A program made the position numbers and the translations under genes. The notes beneath the pieces are model-generated. The model had not been told where the DNA came from, ran no database searches, and worked only from the letters and a program-made list of their open reading frames with translations. DNA of 26,139 nucleotides, from positions 1-26,139 of the forward strand of contig CAYJME010000019.1 in NCBI GenBank assembly GCA_964370795.1, written 5' to 3'. Positions 1 to 7,965 of this stretch are shown one piece after another (positions within the stretch are counted from its first letter, which is position 1; each line of letters starts with the position of its first letter). The stretch comes from JAHFOW01 sp964370795 (GTDB lineage: Bacteria > Planctomycetota > Brocadiia > Brocadiales > Brocadiaceae).

Positions 1-1
1 G

Positions 2-1285
2 GCTGGAGATGAAATAGATGATTTAAAACAACAGGTGGAGCGGATGGAGGAATCGATTCTGAAACAGCAAGAGCAGATGCAAGCTTTAAGGGACCATTTG
101 GATTCAGTAATCGCAGAAAAAACGAGTCCTGGTACGGCAACGATTCAAACCGCTTCGGTGACAAAGCAAGAAGTAAAACAGGAAATAGAGAATTATTTAT
201 CATCAAAAGAGGGGCGTGAAAAAATGGGAACTGGTTTATCCAGGGTTAACGCTGAATATTCCCCGGAAGGTGATAAATACGCACTTGGTATGAAAACAGC
301 AGATGGCAATTATTCGCTTAATATGGGAGCGAGGGCACAATTCAGATATACCTTTAAGGACAGGGACGAAGATTTCGACCAGTCTGACTTGCAGGATGTT
401 AACTTACGTCGGGCACGGTTTGGGTTTGGTGGCAATATGTATAACAAAGACTTACATTATTGTGTGGAGTTTGACGCAGACAAATTTAATGCCGCCTTGA
501 GGGATTTTTATGTTTACTGGACTCCTTGCGAATGGTTGAATACCAAAGTTGGATACTTTAAGGTGCCCTTTAACAGGCAGCGTGTAACATCAGCCTTTAA
601 AATGGATTTTCAAGACAGGTCTATTGCTAGCGAGGTTTTCGATCAGGACAGGGACACGGGATTCGATATTTATGGAAAACCCTTTGACGGATATGTGGAA
701 TATCATGCCGCTGTATTTCAGGGCGCTGGTGAAAAATTTTCAGGCCTGGACAACACTGATAACGAACTTATGTATGTACTTGGTGTGAGATATAACCCAT
801 TTGGAAGTTACGATTATTATGATGAAACGGACATCAAATATTCGGAAAAAATAAAAGCAACCCTGGGCGCTGCTGTAACATTGAATGCAAAAAAGCAAGA
901 TGTGAAACTTGTTGATACAAACAGTGTCGTGGGAACTGTAGACCTGGGCGTAAAATACAAAGGTATTTCGTGGAATAATGAGTACTATGTAAGGCAGGAT
1001 GATCCGGAATTAACTGGTGATACAATTGATTCAGACGGTTTCTTTACACAAATCGGTTATTTCGTAATACGGAAAAAACTGGAACTTGCAACTCGTTATT
1101 CCATGGTTGATCCCAACAAGGATTTATCCGGTGACCTTCAGAAGGAATATTCCTTTGGCATAAACTACTATTTTCGTGAACACCGTTCTCAAATACAGGC
1201 AGACGTGGGCCATTATATTACGGATACTGTAGGACAGGATATGGAAGAAAACAGGTACAGGTTACAATATCAAATTGTATTTTAG
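2..1285 (+). CDS. phosphate-selective porin O/P family outer-membrane porin (5' partial)
   Basis: Outer-membrane beta-barrel channel of the OprO/OprP family, expected to pass phosphate or related anions into the periplasm. The reading frame is open to the window edge, so the signal peptide lies outside; the first internal start-like codon is a GTG at 35, but in-frame coding upstream (AGDEIDDLKQQ) argues it is not the true start. The visible N-terminus is a Gln/Glu-rich coiled-coil stretch to about residue 65, common in periplasmic necks of such porins. The barrel follows, with alternating aromatic strands such as YSLNMGARAQFRY and LRDFYVYWTPCEWLNTKVGYFKVPF, the latter typical of the family. 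The protein ends in QIVF, a C-terminal aromatic residue as expected for BAM-assembled barrels. It lies 12 bp upstream of modA, probably in one transcript, and near pstB/phoU, which fits an anion uptake role. The substrate itself is inferred. Confidence 0.85.
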   Translation, partial: AGDEIDDLKQQVERMEESILKQQEQMQALRDHLDSVIAEKTSPGTATIQTASVTKQEVKQEIENYLSSKEGREKMGTGLSRVNAEYSPEGDKYALGMKTADGNYSLNMGARAQFRYTFKDRDEDFDQSDLQDVNLRRARFGFGGNMYNKDLHYCVEFDADKFNAALRDFYVYWTPCEWLNTKVGYFKVPFNRQRVTSAFKMDFQDRSIASEVFDQDRDTGFDIYGKPFDGYVEYHAAVFQGAGEKFSGLDNTDNELMYVLGVRYNPFGSYDYYDETDIKYSEKIKATLGAAVTLNAKKQDVKLVDTNSVVGTVDLGVKYKGISWNNEYYVRQDDPELTGDTIDSDGFFTQIGYFVIRKKLELATRYSMVDPNKDLSGDLQKEYSFGINYYFREHRSQIQADVGHYITDTVGQDMEENRYRLQYQIVF

Positions 1286-1297
1286 AGGAGATAGCGT

Positions 1298-2104
1298 ATG
1301 AAAAAAGTTAAAAAACAGATTGCGACGTTCTTTTTTATAACAGGTATTGCCTGTCTAACATTTTTAATGGCGTGTTTTTTCAATAATGTTCATGCGAATG
1401 ATAAAATACTGATTGCGGCGGCCTCGGACTTGAAATTTGCCATGGAGGAGATGTGCAACACCTTTAAGCAAGCAAACCCCGCCACAGATGTGGATGTATC
1501 GTATGGCTCCTCAGGTAATTTTTACGCACAAATTAAGCAGGGCGCCCCATTTGATCTGTTTTTCTCAGCAGATACTTCTTACCCGGAACTCCTTGAGGAA
1601 GAGGGTTTTGCCGTTAAAGGCCAGCGACATGTGTATGCTGGTGGAAGGTTGGTATTGTGGGTACCCAAATATTCACCATTAAATCCCAAAAAGGAACTCA
1701 TTATCGTTCTCAATCCTCAGATAAAAAAATTGGCTATTGCAAATCCTAAACATGCGCCGTATGGGCGCGCGGCAGAAGAGGCGCTTCGATATTATGAATT
1801 ATGGGATAAGATTCAGAACAAGCTGGTCTTTGGTGAAAACATATCACAAACTGCACAGTTTGTTCAAACGGGCAACGCAGATGCAGGGATTATCGCCTTA
1901 TCTCTGGCAATATCACCACAAATGGCAAATGAAGGAAAATATTGGATACTTCCTGATGAATCATTTAACAAGCTGGAACAGGTTTATACTGTATTGCAAA
2001 GAGGTAAAGACAAACCCGGTGTCAAGGCATTTCTGGATTTTGTGAGAGGAAAGCAAGGAAGAAAAATACTCTCTCATTATGGCTATATTTTACCAAAAAA
2101 ATAA
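1298..2104 (+). CDS. modA: molybdate ABC transporter periplasmic binding protein ModA
   Basis: Periplasmic receptor that captures molybdate (or tungstate) and hands it to ModBC. The 268-residue length is normal. An N-terminal hydrophobic segment (about residues 9-27) is followed by a VHA-ND cleavage-like site; a Cys in LMAC within this segment could alternatively be a lipobox. Family motifs are clear: AAASDLKFAMEE, the ligand loop YGSSGNFYAQI, DLFFSAD, NPKHAPYGRAAEEAL, and GENISQTAQFVQTGNADAGIIALS. The ATG has a good ribosome site (AGAGGAG) 7 bases upstream. It follows the porin by 12 bp and precedes modB by 110 bp of hairpin-containing spacer. Molybdate supply would feed molybdopterin enzymes such as nitrate/nitrite oxidoreductase; that link is inference. 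Confidence 0.93.
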   Translation: MKKVKKQIATFFFITGIACLTFLMACFFNNVHANDKILIAAASDLKFAMEEMCNTFKQANPATDVDVSYGSSGNFYAQIKQGAPFDLFFSADTSYPELLEEEGFAVKGQRHVYAGGRLVLWVPKYSPLNPKKELIIVLNPQIKKLAIANPKHAPYGRAAEEALRYYELWDKIQNKLVFGENISQTAQFVQTGNADAGIIALSLAISPQMANEGKYWILPDESFNKLEQVYTVLQRGKDKPGVKAFLDFVRGKQGRKILSHYGYILPKK

Positions 2105-2118
2105 ACCTGAGATAAATT

Positions 2119-2167
2119 AGGCTGCTTTTGGCAGCCTGCATTGGTGCACCCATAAAAGGTGCGACCA
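2119..2167 (+). promoter_or_regulatory. two hairpins in the modA-modB spacer
   Basis: The 110-bp spacer carries two consecutive inverted repeats. The first (2119-2137) is AGGCTGC/GCAGCCT, 7 bp with a 5-base loop. The second (2142-2167) pairs TGGTGCACC with GGTGC-g-ACCA around a 7-base loop, with one bulged G. Neither is followed at once by a T-run; a T6 tract only appears near 2194-2200. They may stabilise the modA message or attenuate modBC relative to modA. I could not match them to the Moco riboswitch, and modB has no recognisable Shine-Dalgarno just downstream. Confidence 0.45.
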
Positions 2168-2214
2168 CCAGTTTAGATTTCTTTAAAATAGGCCTTTTTT
2201 AAATATAAATTGAT

Positions 2215-2883
2215 ATGGATTTTATAAGACCGCTTCTCTTAAGCCTGAAACTTTCCCTTGTTACCATGGTCTTGTTATTCATTATGGGTATACCCCTTGC
2301 CTACTGGCTTACATTTTCCAAGATACGGTTTAAGTTCCTTGTGGAATCCGTTATTGCTTTACCCCTGGTACTCCCGCCAACCGTATTAGGTTTCTACCTC
2401 CTGATGGCTATTGGCAGTCACAGTTTTTTTGGACGATGGTACGCAAGTATTCTGAACAGACCGCTTGCCTTTTCCTTTCAGGGGCTTGTCCTGGGGTCAT
2501 TCCTTTACAGTCTCCCCTTTGCCGTACAACCTTTTCAGACTTCTTTTGCGGGGGTTGATAAAAAGTTAATTGAGGCGTCGTGGTCTCTGGGGCGTTCACA
2601 TCTCTCTACCTTTCTTCGTATTATTATGCCTTTATCCAAACAGGGTATCATTACAGGGTGCGTGCTTTCCTTTGCCCATACGCTGGGAGAATTCGGGATA
2701 GTGCTCATGATTGGGGGGAATATTCCCGGAAATACGCGGGTTGCCTCCGTTGCCATCTACGATGAGGTACAATCAATCAATTATGGAAGCGCCAATATGT
2801 ATTCAGCAATACTCCTGTCCTTCTCATTTATTATCCTCGCTCTCGTTTACTTTATAAATAGAAGATTTGTACGAACCATATAA
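2215..2883 (+). CDS. modB: molybdate ABC transporter permease ModB
   Basis: Inner-membrane channel subunit of the molybdate importer. It has 222 residues, the usual size, with about five hydrophobic segments beginning at residues 8-33. The EAA loop that docks on the ATPase is visible as EASWSLGRSHLSTFLRIIMP (about residues 121-140), and the family signature AHTLGEFGIVLMIGGNIPGNT follows. The ATG at 2215 lacks an obvious ribosome site (upstream sequence is AT-rich), so translation may depend on the preceding transcript. modC begins 10 bp after its stop, or overlaps it if the upstream modC start is used. Confidence 0.93.
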   Translation: MDFIRPLLLSLKLSLVTMVLLFIMGIPLAYWLTFSKIRFKFLVESVIALPLVLPPTVLGFYLLMAIGSHSFFGRWYASILNRPLAFSFQGLVLGSFLYSLPFAVQPFQTSFAGVDKKLIEASWSLGRSHLSTFLRIIMPLSKQGIITGCVLSFAHTLGEFGIVLMIGGNIPGNTRVASVAIYDEVQSINYGSANMYSAILLSFSFIILALVYFINRRFVRTI

Positions 2884-2893
2884 ACTGAATTTT

Positions 2894-3781
2894 ATGGCAA
2901 TGAAACTTCATTTCACCTGTCAAATTAAAAAAACGTGGAGTAAATTCACGCTCGATGTATCATTTCAAATCCCGCAGGGAAAAGTAACAGCATTATTTGG
3001 GCCATCGGGGGTGGGTAAATCAAGCACGCTGCGCATGATTTCCGGACTGGAAAAGGCCGATGAAGGCGCGGTCTCTTATGGTGAAGAGGTGTGGTTTGAT
3101 AAGGCGCAGGGAATTCATCTTCCTCCCCAACGACGCCCTATTGGATTTGTCTTTCAGGACTTCGCGCTCTTTCCCCATCTGACCGTGGAAAAAAATGTGG
3201 CATATGGAATAAAAGAAAAAAAGAGATTAAAAGATATAAAAGATTTCATAGCTCTTGTTGGGTTGTCGGGCTACGAGCGACATTATCCCTGCCAGCTATC
3301 AGGAGGTCAGAAACAAAGGGTTGCCTTAATTCGGGCGCTGGCAAGAAGACCGGAACTCCTCTTGCTCGACGAACCCCTGTCTGCCCTCGATTGGGAAACA
3401 CGCAGACAACTCCAGGATGACTTAAAACGGATTATCAGGGAATTTTACGTAACAACAATTTTTGTTACCCATGATGTAACTGAAGTGTACAAACTCGCAG
3501 ATTACGTAATCGTGTTAGACCTGGGAAGGGTTATAAAACAGGGAACTCCGGAGGAGATTTTTCTGGGGAAAAAACTCAGTACCCGTATCCAGATTGCAGG
3601 AAAAGTGGTTCATATAGAAACTGATTCCATCATGGCAGCCGTTACGGTCATGCACGAAGATCAGTACTTCAAAACCCTGATCGACAGCGAAGATGTTTGC
3701 CAAATGAACTTAAAAATTGGAGACGATGTCGTTATTGGCGCAAAATCTTCTGACGTTATCTTGTTCAAGGTCTTAACATAA
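2894..3781 (+). CDS. modC: molybdate ABC transporter ATP-binding protein ModC
   Basis: ATPase that drives molybdate import through ModB. ABC motifs are complete: Walker A GPSGVGKSS, Q-loop VFQDFALFPHL, signature LSGGQKQRVALIRALARRP, Walker B LLLLDEPLSALD and the H-loop FVTHDV. After the nucleotide domain, the last 65 or so residues (IAGKVVHIE ... GDDVVIGAKSSDVILFKV) form a single Mop/TOBE-like molybdate-sensing domain. The 295-residue length is shorter than the roughly 350 of proteobacterial ModC, which carries two Mop units. I prefer the ATG at 2894 because the frame up to it overlaps modB; the alternative ATG at 2867 would overlap modB by 17 bases. Confidence 0.92.
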   Translation: MAMKLHFTCQIKKTWSKFTLDVSFQIPQGKVTALFGPSGVGKSSTLRMISGLEKADEGAVSYGEEVWFDKAQGIHLPPQRRPIGFVFQDFALFPHLTVEKNVAYGIKEKKRLKDIKDFIALVGLSGYERHYPCQLSGGQKQRVALIRALARRPELLLLDEPLSALDWETRRQLQDDLKRIIREFYVTTIFVTHDVTEVYKLADYVIVLDLGRVIKQGTPEEIFLGKKLSTRIQIAGKVVHIETDSIMAAVTVMHEDQYFKTLIDSEDVCQMNLKIGDDVVIGAKSSDVILFKVLT

Positions 3782-3809
3782 TTTACTTCAGAAAGTGATA
3801 GAAATAATC

Positions 3810-4598
3810 ATGACGCAGGCAGAACAAAAATCACAAGAACCAGAAAAAGTAAAGATAAGGTTGGAAAATCTGACCTTTTATTACGGGGGATACAAGTCCA
3901 TCACCGATGTCTCTATGGAATTTTTTGAGCGTAAGGTCACCGCCATCATCGGACCCTCAGGCTGTGGAAAATCGACCCTGATTAAATCAATCAATCGTAT
4001 CTCTGAAATTAATAATGATATACGGGTTGATGGCAAGGTATTACTCGATAATAAAAACGTATATGACCGTGACATTGACCTTGTCGACCTGAGACGACGT
4101 GTTGGTATGGTATTTCAAAGACCTAACCCGTTTCCTATATCCATTTATGACAATGTTGTCTTTGGGCCACGACTTTACGGGGTAAATGATAAGAAGAGAT
4201 TGGATGAAATTGTGCAATACAGTTTGACAAAATCTGCCTTGTGGAATGAGGTCAAGGAGCGGTTGAACCAGAGCGCAATTGGACTCTCTGGGGGGCAGCA
4301 ACAACGGTTGTGCATTGCGCGCGCGCTGGCGGTTGATCCCGAGGTCTTATTAATGGACGAACCATGCTCGGCGCTGGACCCCACAGCAACGGCAAGAATT
4401 GAGGAACTCATTGAGGACCTGAAAAAATATTATACAATCGCCATTGTTACCCACAACATGCAGCAGGCCGCACGTGTCTCTGATTATACAGGATTTTTGT
4501 TGAATGGTCAGTTAATCGAGTATAATATAACAACTGAGTTATTTACTAACCCGGAAAAGAAGGTTACGGAAGATTATATTACGGGGCGATTCGGATAA
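3810..4598 (+). CDS. pstB: phosphate ABC transporter ATP-binding protein PstB
   Basis: ATPase of the high-affinity phosphate importer PstSCAB. About 262 residues, typical of PstB. Motifs: LTFYYGGYKSITDVSM, Walker A GPSGCGKST, the PstB-specific SINRISEINNDIRVDG stretch, Q-loop VFQRPNPFPISIYDNVVFGPRLYG, signature LSGGQQQRLCIARALAVDP, Walker B VLLMDEPCSALDP and H-loop IVTHNMQQAARVSD. The C-terminus NPEKKVTEDYITGRFG is also characteristic. The frame extends to a GTG at 3795, but the ATG at 3810 fits the family N-terminus better. Its partners pstS, pstC and pstA are not in the window; they may lie upstream of the porin, in which case modABC sits inside a pst cluster. Confidence 0.95.
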   Translation: MTQAEQKSQEPEKVKIRLENLTFYYGGYKSITDVSMEFFERKVTAIIGPSGCGKSTLIKSINRISEINNDIRVDGKVLLDNKNVYDRDIDLVDLRRRVGMVFQRPNPFPISIYDNVVFGPRLYGVNDKKRLDEIVQYSLTKSALWNEVKERLNQSAIGLSGGQQQRLCIARALAVDPEVLLMDEPCSALDPTATARIEELIEDLKKYYTIAIVTHNMQQAARVSDYTGFLLNGQLIEYNITTELFTNPEKKVTEDYITGRFG

Positions 4599-4614
4599 TT
4601 ATTTTCAATAAAAT

Positions 4615-4732
4615 AACCACAGAGACACAGAAATCACAGAGAAGAATGAGTTTAGATAGTATTCAAACCTTCGGGTCTGCGAGTAATAAAGGACACGTAT
4701 TGGTGAATAGTTCTGTGTTCCGCGAGTTCTCA
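4615..4732. repeat. dispersed CCACAGAGACACAG-type repeat in pstB-phoU spacer
   Basis: The spacer between pstB and phoU begins with AACCACAGAGACACAG followed by a second CACAGAG. Its far end carries TTCTGTGT (4711-4718), the exact reverse complement of ACACAGAA at 4625-4632, so the piece is loosely bounded by inverted ends. A related string CCACAAAGGCACACAGG occurs at 15719-15735. This purine-rich motif resembles intergenic repeats seen in many genomes, so I take it as a dispersed, non-coding repeat. It lengthens the pstB-phoU gap to 151 bp. Confidence 0.4.
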
Positions 4733-4749
4733 GGGATGATATAGTTCTT

Positions 4750-5421
4750 ATGGAAAGACATTTTGATCAACAATTAGGGTCACTCAGAAAAAATCTTATT
4801 CAAATGGCATCCATGGTGGAAACGGCCATCGCCAATGCCATAAAATCATTGATGGAGCGGAACAGCGAGTTAGCGCGGCAGGTTGTCGATAGCGATGATA
4901 AGGTAGACGGACTGGAATTGGAAATTGATAAGCAGTGCGTTGATTTACTTGCATTGCGACAACCCATGGCCATGGACCTCCGGTTTATCACATCAGCCAT
5001 TAAGATTATCAATAATCTGGAGCGCATGGGTGATTTGGCAGTGAATATTGCAGAACGTGTGATTCCCCTGAATCAGGAACCACAGCTAAAACCGCTCATC
5101 GACATACCGAGGATGGCAACAATTACCCAAACGATGGTCAAGGACAGTATTGATGCCTTTGTAAACCGGGATACAGAACTGGCACGGTCCGTGTATGAAC
5201 GCGATTCGACGGTGGATGCTTTAAATGATCAGATATTCCGAGAATTGTTAACCTATATGATGCAAGACCCGGGGAATATAACACGCGCCGTTCACCTGAT
5301 CCTGATCTCCCGTCATTTAGAAAGAATTGCCGACCATTCAACAAACATTGCAGAAGAAGTCGTTTATATTGTCAAGGCAAAGGTTGTCAAACACCGCAGC
5401 TATGCGATGGAAGAACCTTAG
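4750..5421 (+). CDS. phoU: phosphate signalling complex protein PhoU
   Basis: Cytoplasmic, all-helical regulator that couples the Pst transporter to the PhoR/PhoB system and limits phosphate uptake. It has 223 residues in two three-helix repeats, each with the metal-cluster motif: NNLERMGDLAVNIAER (about residues 88-103) and RHLERIADHSTNIAEE (about 189-204). The N-terminus MERHFDQQLGSLRKNL is typical. It follows pstB by 151 bp, the standard gene order. No strong ribosome site is visible before the ATG, so the assignment rests on the protein. Confidence 0.95.
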   Translation: MERHFDQQLGSLRKNLIQMASMVETAIANAIKSLMERNSELARQVVDSDDKVDGLELEIDKQCVDLLALRQPMAMDLRFITSAIKIINNLERMGDLAVNIAERVIPLNQEPQLKPLIDIPRMATITQTMVKDSIDAFVNRDTELARSVYERDSTVDALNDQIFRELLTYMMQDPGNITRAVHLILISRHLERIADHSTNIAEEVVYIVKAKVVKHRSYAMEEP

Positions 5422-5470
5422 ACAATGCCGATATTTATTACGGCTGTTTACACTTAAGGCATAAAAAATT

Positions 5471-6367
5471 ATGGAAACGAATGAAAAAAATCTTGTAGAA
5501 ATGTCCGTTGTGGGTGAGGTAGCCAGTCCACTCAGTGGTTCTCAACCTTACAGTATAACACCTGAAGGAAAACCAACGATACTTCCGGGTGTCGGCGGTA
5601 TCACATACAATATCAAAGTAGGTGACAGCGTCATCCAGTGGGCGGCAGACCATGTAGAGCCTTGTGTTTCCATGAAGAACAAAGACAGGGAAGAAAATGG
5701 AGCATTGAATCTGCTCTCCTGCATTGGAAATGTTGCAAAGGTTATATCAGGTGATGCAAAAGGCGATACCGGTATTGTGACCGGTAAACATGGTGGTATT
5801 GAAAACGTACTGGTTGATTTTGAGGATAAGACATTAGAAAGGCTTGCCATCGGTGATAAAATCCTTATTCGGGGTATTGGTGTAGGGCTATCCTTTCCAA
5901 AATATCCACACATTAAACCTATCAATATGTCTCCCCATCTTCTTAACGCATTGCCCATTCGTGAGGATAAAACAAAAGACGTATTGCATCTTCCGGTAAC
6001 CCATATGATACCCGCTGCTATTATGGGATCCGGGCTGGGTTCCCAACACTGCTATCGTGGAGATTATGACATTCAACTCTTTGACAAACACCTGGTGGAA
6101 AAGCACAATTTGCAAACGTTACGCTTTGGTGACATTGTAGCAATTATGGATGCAGATCACACATTTGGAAGAATCTATAGAACCGGGGCGATAACTATAG
6201 GAGTAATTGTCCACAGTAACTGTGTAACCGCAGGACATGGTCCCGGTGTAACCACCATCCTCACTTCTGCTGAGGGTAAAATTATGCCTTATTTAGAGAG
6301 CACGGCCAATATTGGTGTGTATTTACGCATTGGACGCTTTAGAAAGAGACCGGCAAAAAAAGGTTAA
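5471..6367 (+). CDS. DUF4438 domain-containing protein
   Basis: A 298-residue protein that I recognise as the DUF4438 family, whose function is not established. Visible features are a conserved Gly-rich N-terminus (PGVGGITYNIKVGDS, about 36-50), a central beta-rich segment resembling a KOW-like turn (GDAKGDTGIVTGKHGG, about 93-108), a block MGSGLGSQHCYRGDYDIQLFD (about 185-205), and a conserved C-terminal patch MDADHTFGRIYRTGAITIGVIVHSNC with GHGPGVTT after it. No signal peptide or membrane segment is seen, so it is probably cytosolic. It follows phoU by 49 bp on the same strand and may be cotranscribed; a link with phosphate control would be speculation. The strongest promoter in the window begins just after its stop. 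Confidence 0.8.
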   Translation: METNEKNLVEMSVVGEVASPLSGSQPYSITPEGKPTILPGVGGITYNIKVGDSVIQWAADHVEPCVSMKNKDREENGALNLLSCIGNVAKVISGDAKGDTGIVTGKHGGIENVLVDFEDKTLERLAIGDKILIRGIGVGLSFPKYPHIKPINMSPHLLNALPIREDKTKDVLHLPVTHMIPAAIMGSGLGSQHCYRGDYDIQLFDKHLVEKHNLQTLRFGDIVAIMDADHTFGRIYRTGAITIGVIVHSNCVTAGHGPGVTTILTSAEGKIMPYLESTANIGVYLRIGRFRKRPAKKG

Positions 6368-6380
6368 TTTCAAAATATAC

Positions 6381-6408
6381 TTGACATTTTATCCACAATT
6401 AATATAAT
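6381..6408 (+). promoter_or_regulatory. sigma70-type promoter for rpsB cluster
   Basis: A perfect -35 box TTGACA (6381-6386) and a perfect -10 box TATAAT (6403-6408) are separated by 16 bases. The predicted start near 6415 would give a leader of about 60 bases before rpsB. It lies immediately after the DUF4438 stop, which marks the boundary between the uptake cluster and the translation cluster. Confidence 0.8.
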
Positions 6409-6473
6409 TTGAAACTTTCGAAACAGTTATCTTTATCCATATGGGGTCTATTTTATAGAGGAGAGGAGCATAT

Positions 6474-7178
6474 TTGTCTATAGTGAGCATTCAGGAATTG
6501 GTTGATGCAGGATTTCATTTTGGCCATCGGACAAGCAGGTGGAACCCAAAAATGAAACCTTTTATCTTTGGTAAAAGGAATTTAATTCATATTATCAATT
6601 TACGTGAAACGGTAAAAGGGTTGATCACGGCACGTAAATTTTTAACGAATCTTGTCCAGACAAACAAAGATGTACTGTTCGTAGGCACAAAATGGCAGGC
6701 GCGTGATATCGTTATACGAGAAGCCCAACGTTGCGGAATGCACTATGTGAGCGAAAGATGGTTAGGTGGCACGTTAACAAATTTTGACACCATTCGGAAA
6801 CGATTAGAACGCCTTGAAGAATTAGAAGACTTGGAAAAAACGGGCAACATCAATCAGTTTAGCAAAAAGGCAATCTCTTCTCTTAACCGCGAAAGGAAAA
6901 AGATTCTTGGAAATCTGGAAGGTATTCGGAATATGACTTCTCTTCCAGGGGCACTCGTGGTCGTTGACCCAAAGCATGAACACAATGCCATCAGCGAGGC
7001 AAAAAAGCTGGGTATTGCAACGGTATGCCTTGCGGATACTGATTGCGATCCTGATAGGATAGATATTTGTGTTCCAGGAAATGACGATGCCATTCGGTCA
7101 ATCAACCTTTTTTTAACAAGAACGGCAGATGCTGTTGTTGCTGGCAAAGAACTCTCGACCACCGTGGCAAAGGTTTAA
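6474..7178 (+). CDS. rpsB: 30S ribosomal protein S2
   Basis: Small-subunit ribosomal protein needed for S1 docking and initiation. The 234 residues cover the complete S2 fold: LVDAGFHFGHRTSRWNPKMKPFIFG, VLFVGTKWQARDIV, YVSERWLGGTLTNFDTI, PGALVVVDPKHEHNAISEAKKLGI and VCLADTDCDPDRIDICVPGNDDA. The start is a TTG at 6474: an AGGAG sequence ends 5 bases before it, whereas the next in-frame start (GTG, 6483) would sit 14 bases away. It heads the conserved rpsB-tsf-pyrH-frr order. Confidence 0.97.
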   Translation: MSIVSIQELVDAGFHFGHRTSRWNPKMKPFIFGKRNLIHIINLRETVKGLITARKFLTNLVQTNKDVLFVGTKWQARDIVIREAQRCGMHYVSERWLGGTLTNFDTIRKRLERLEELEDLEKTGNINQFSKKAISSLNRERKKILGNLEGIRNMTSLPGALVVVDPKHEHNAISEAKKLGIATVCLADTDCDPDRIDICVPGNDDAIRSINLFLTRTADAVVAGKELSTTVAKV

Positions 7179-7344
7179 CAAGGGTAAAGAAGTTTGAAAA
7201 ATCCTTTCTTTTTCTATAGAAGACCATAACGATATATATCACAAATCTTGTTACTCCAATTCGGGAACATTTTTCAGGATTTTCATTTCTTGGTTTGTTG
7301 CATAATGACGGCTGTCTTATTCTATAAGGGTACGGAGGAAGTTA

Positions 7345-7932
7345 ATGGCGGATTTATCGGGTATAACAAAATTACGAGATCAGACAGGTGCAGGCTTTTT
7401 AGAGTGCAAAAACGCCCTGGATGAAGTTAAAGGCGACTTTGAAAAGGCCCTGGAGATCATCAAAAAAAAGGGGATTGCGAAGGCTGCTAAAAAAGAACAG
7501 AGGACAACTGCTGAAGGCAGGATTGGAACTTACATCCACACTAACGGGAAATTGGGTGTAATGGTCGAGATGAATTGCGAAACAGATTTCGTAGCGCGCA
7601 ATGAGGTCTTCCAGCAGTTTTTGAAGGACATTTGTATGCAGATTGCTGCCACAAAACCCATAGCCATAAAAAGAGAAGACATCCCTGCGCATGTTATTGA
7701 AGAGCAGAAAAAGATATTTATGGAAGAGGCAAAGGGTAAACCATCAAACATTGCCGAAAAGATTATCGCCGGAAAGCTGGAAAGTTTTTATAAAGAAAGA
7801 TGCCTTTTAGAACAGCCGTTCATAAAAGATGCTAATGTTATGATCAGTGATTTATTAATTGCAAACATTGCAAAAATAGGGGAAAATATAAAAATAGGCC
7901 GTTTTGCTCGGTTTGAAGTTGGCGAATGCTAA
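7345..7932 (+). CDS. tsf: translation elongation factor Ts (short form)
   Basis: Nucleotide-exchange factor that regenerates EF-Tu-GTP. The N-terminal UBA-like domain begins ITKLRDQTGAGFLECKNALDE and is followed by the core TDFVARNE motif within NCETDFVARNEVFQQF, the residues that contact EF-Tu. At 195 residues this is the short EF-Ts with a single core subdomain, as in Thermus, rather than the roughly 280-residue E. coli form; the C-terminal LLEQPFIKD motif is present. A GGAGGAAG ribosome site precedes the ATG. The 166-bp spacer after rpsB shows no clear promoter or terminator. Confidence 0.96.
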   Translation: MADLSGITKLRDQTGAGFLECKNALDEVKGDFEKALEIIKKKGIAKAAKKEQRTTAEGRIGTYIHTNGKLGVMVEMNCETDFVARNEVFQQFLKDICMQIAATKPIAIKREDIPAHVIEEQKKIFMEEAKGKPSNIAEKIIAGKLESFYKERCLLEQPFIKDANVMISDLLIANIAKIGENIKIGRFARFEVGEC

Positions 7933-7965
7933 CGAATCGAAGAAACATTACGCCCCTCTCTGCTC

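Noticed and set aside
2105..2214. Moco (molybdenum cofactor) riboswitch before modB
   Set aside because: Position is inside the operon and, apart from a short GCACC/GGTGC stem, the bases do not follow the motif I know.
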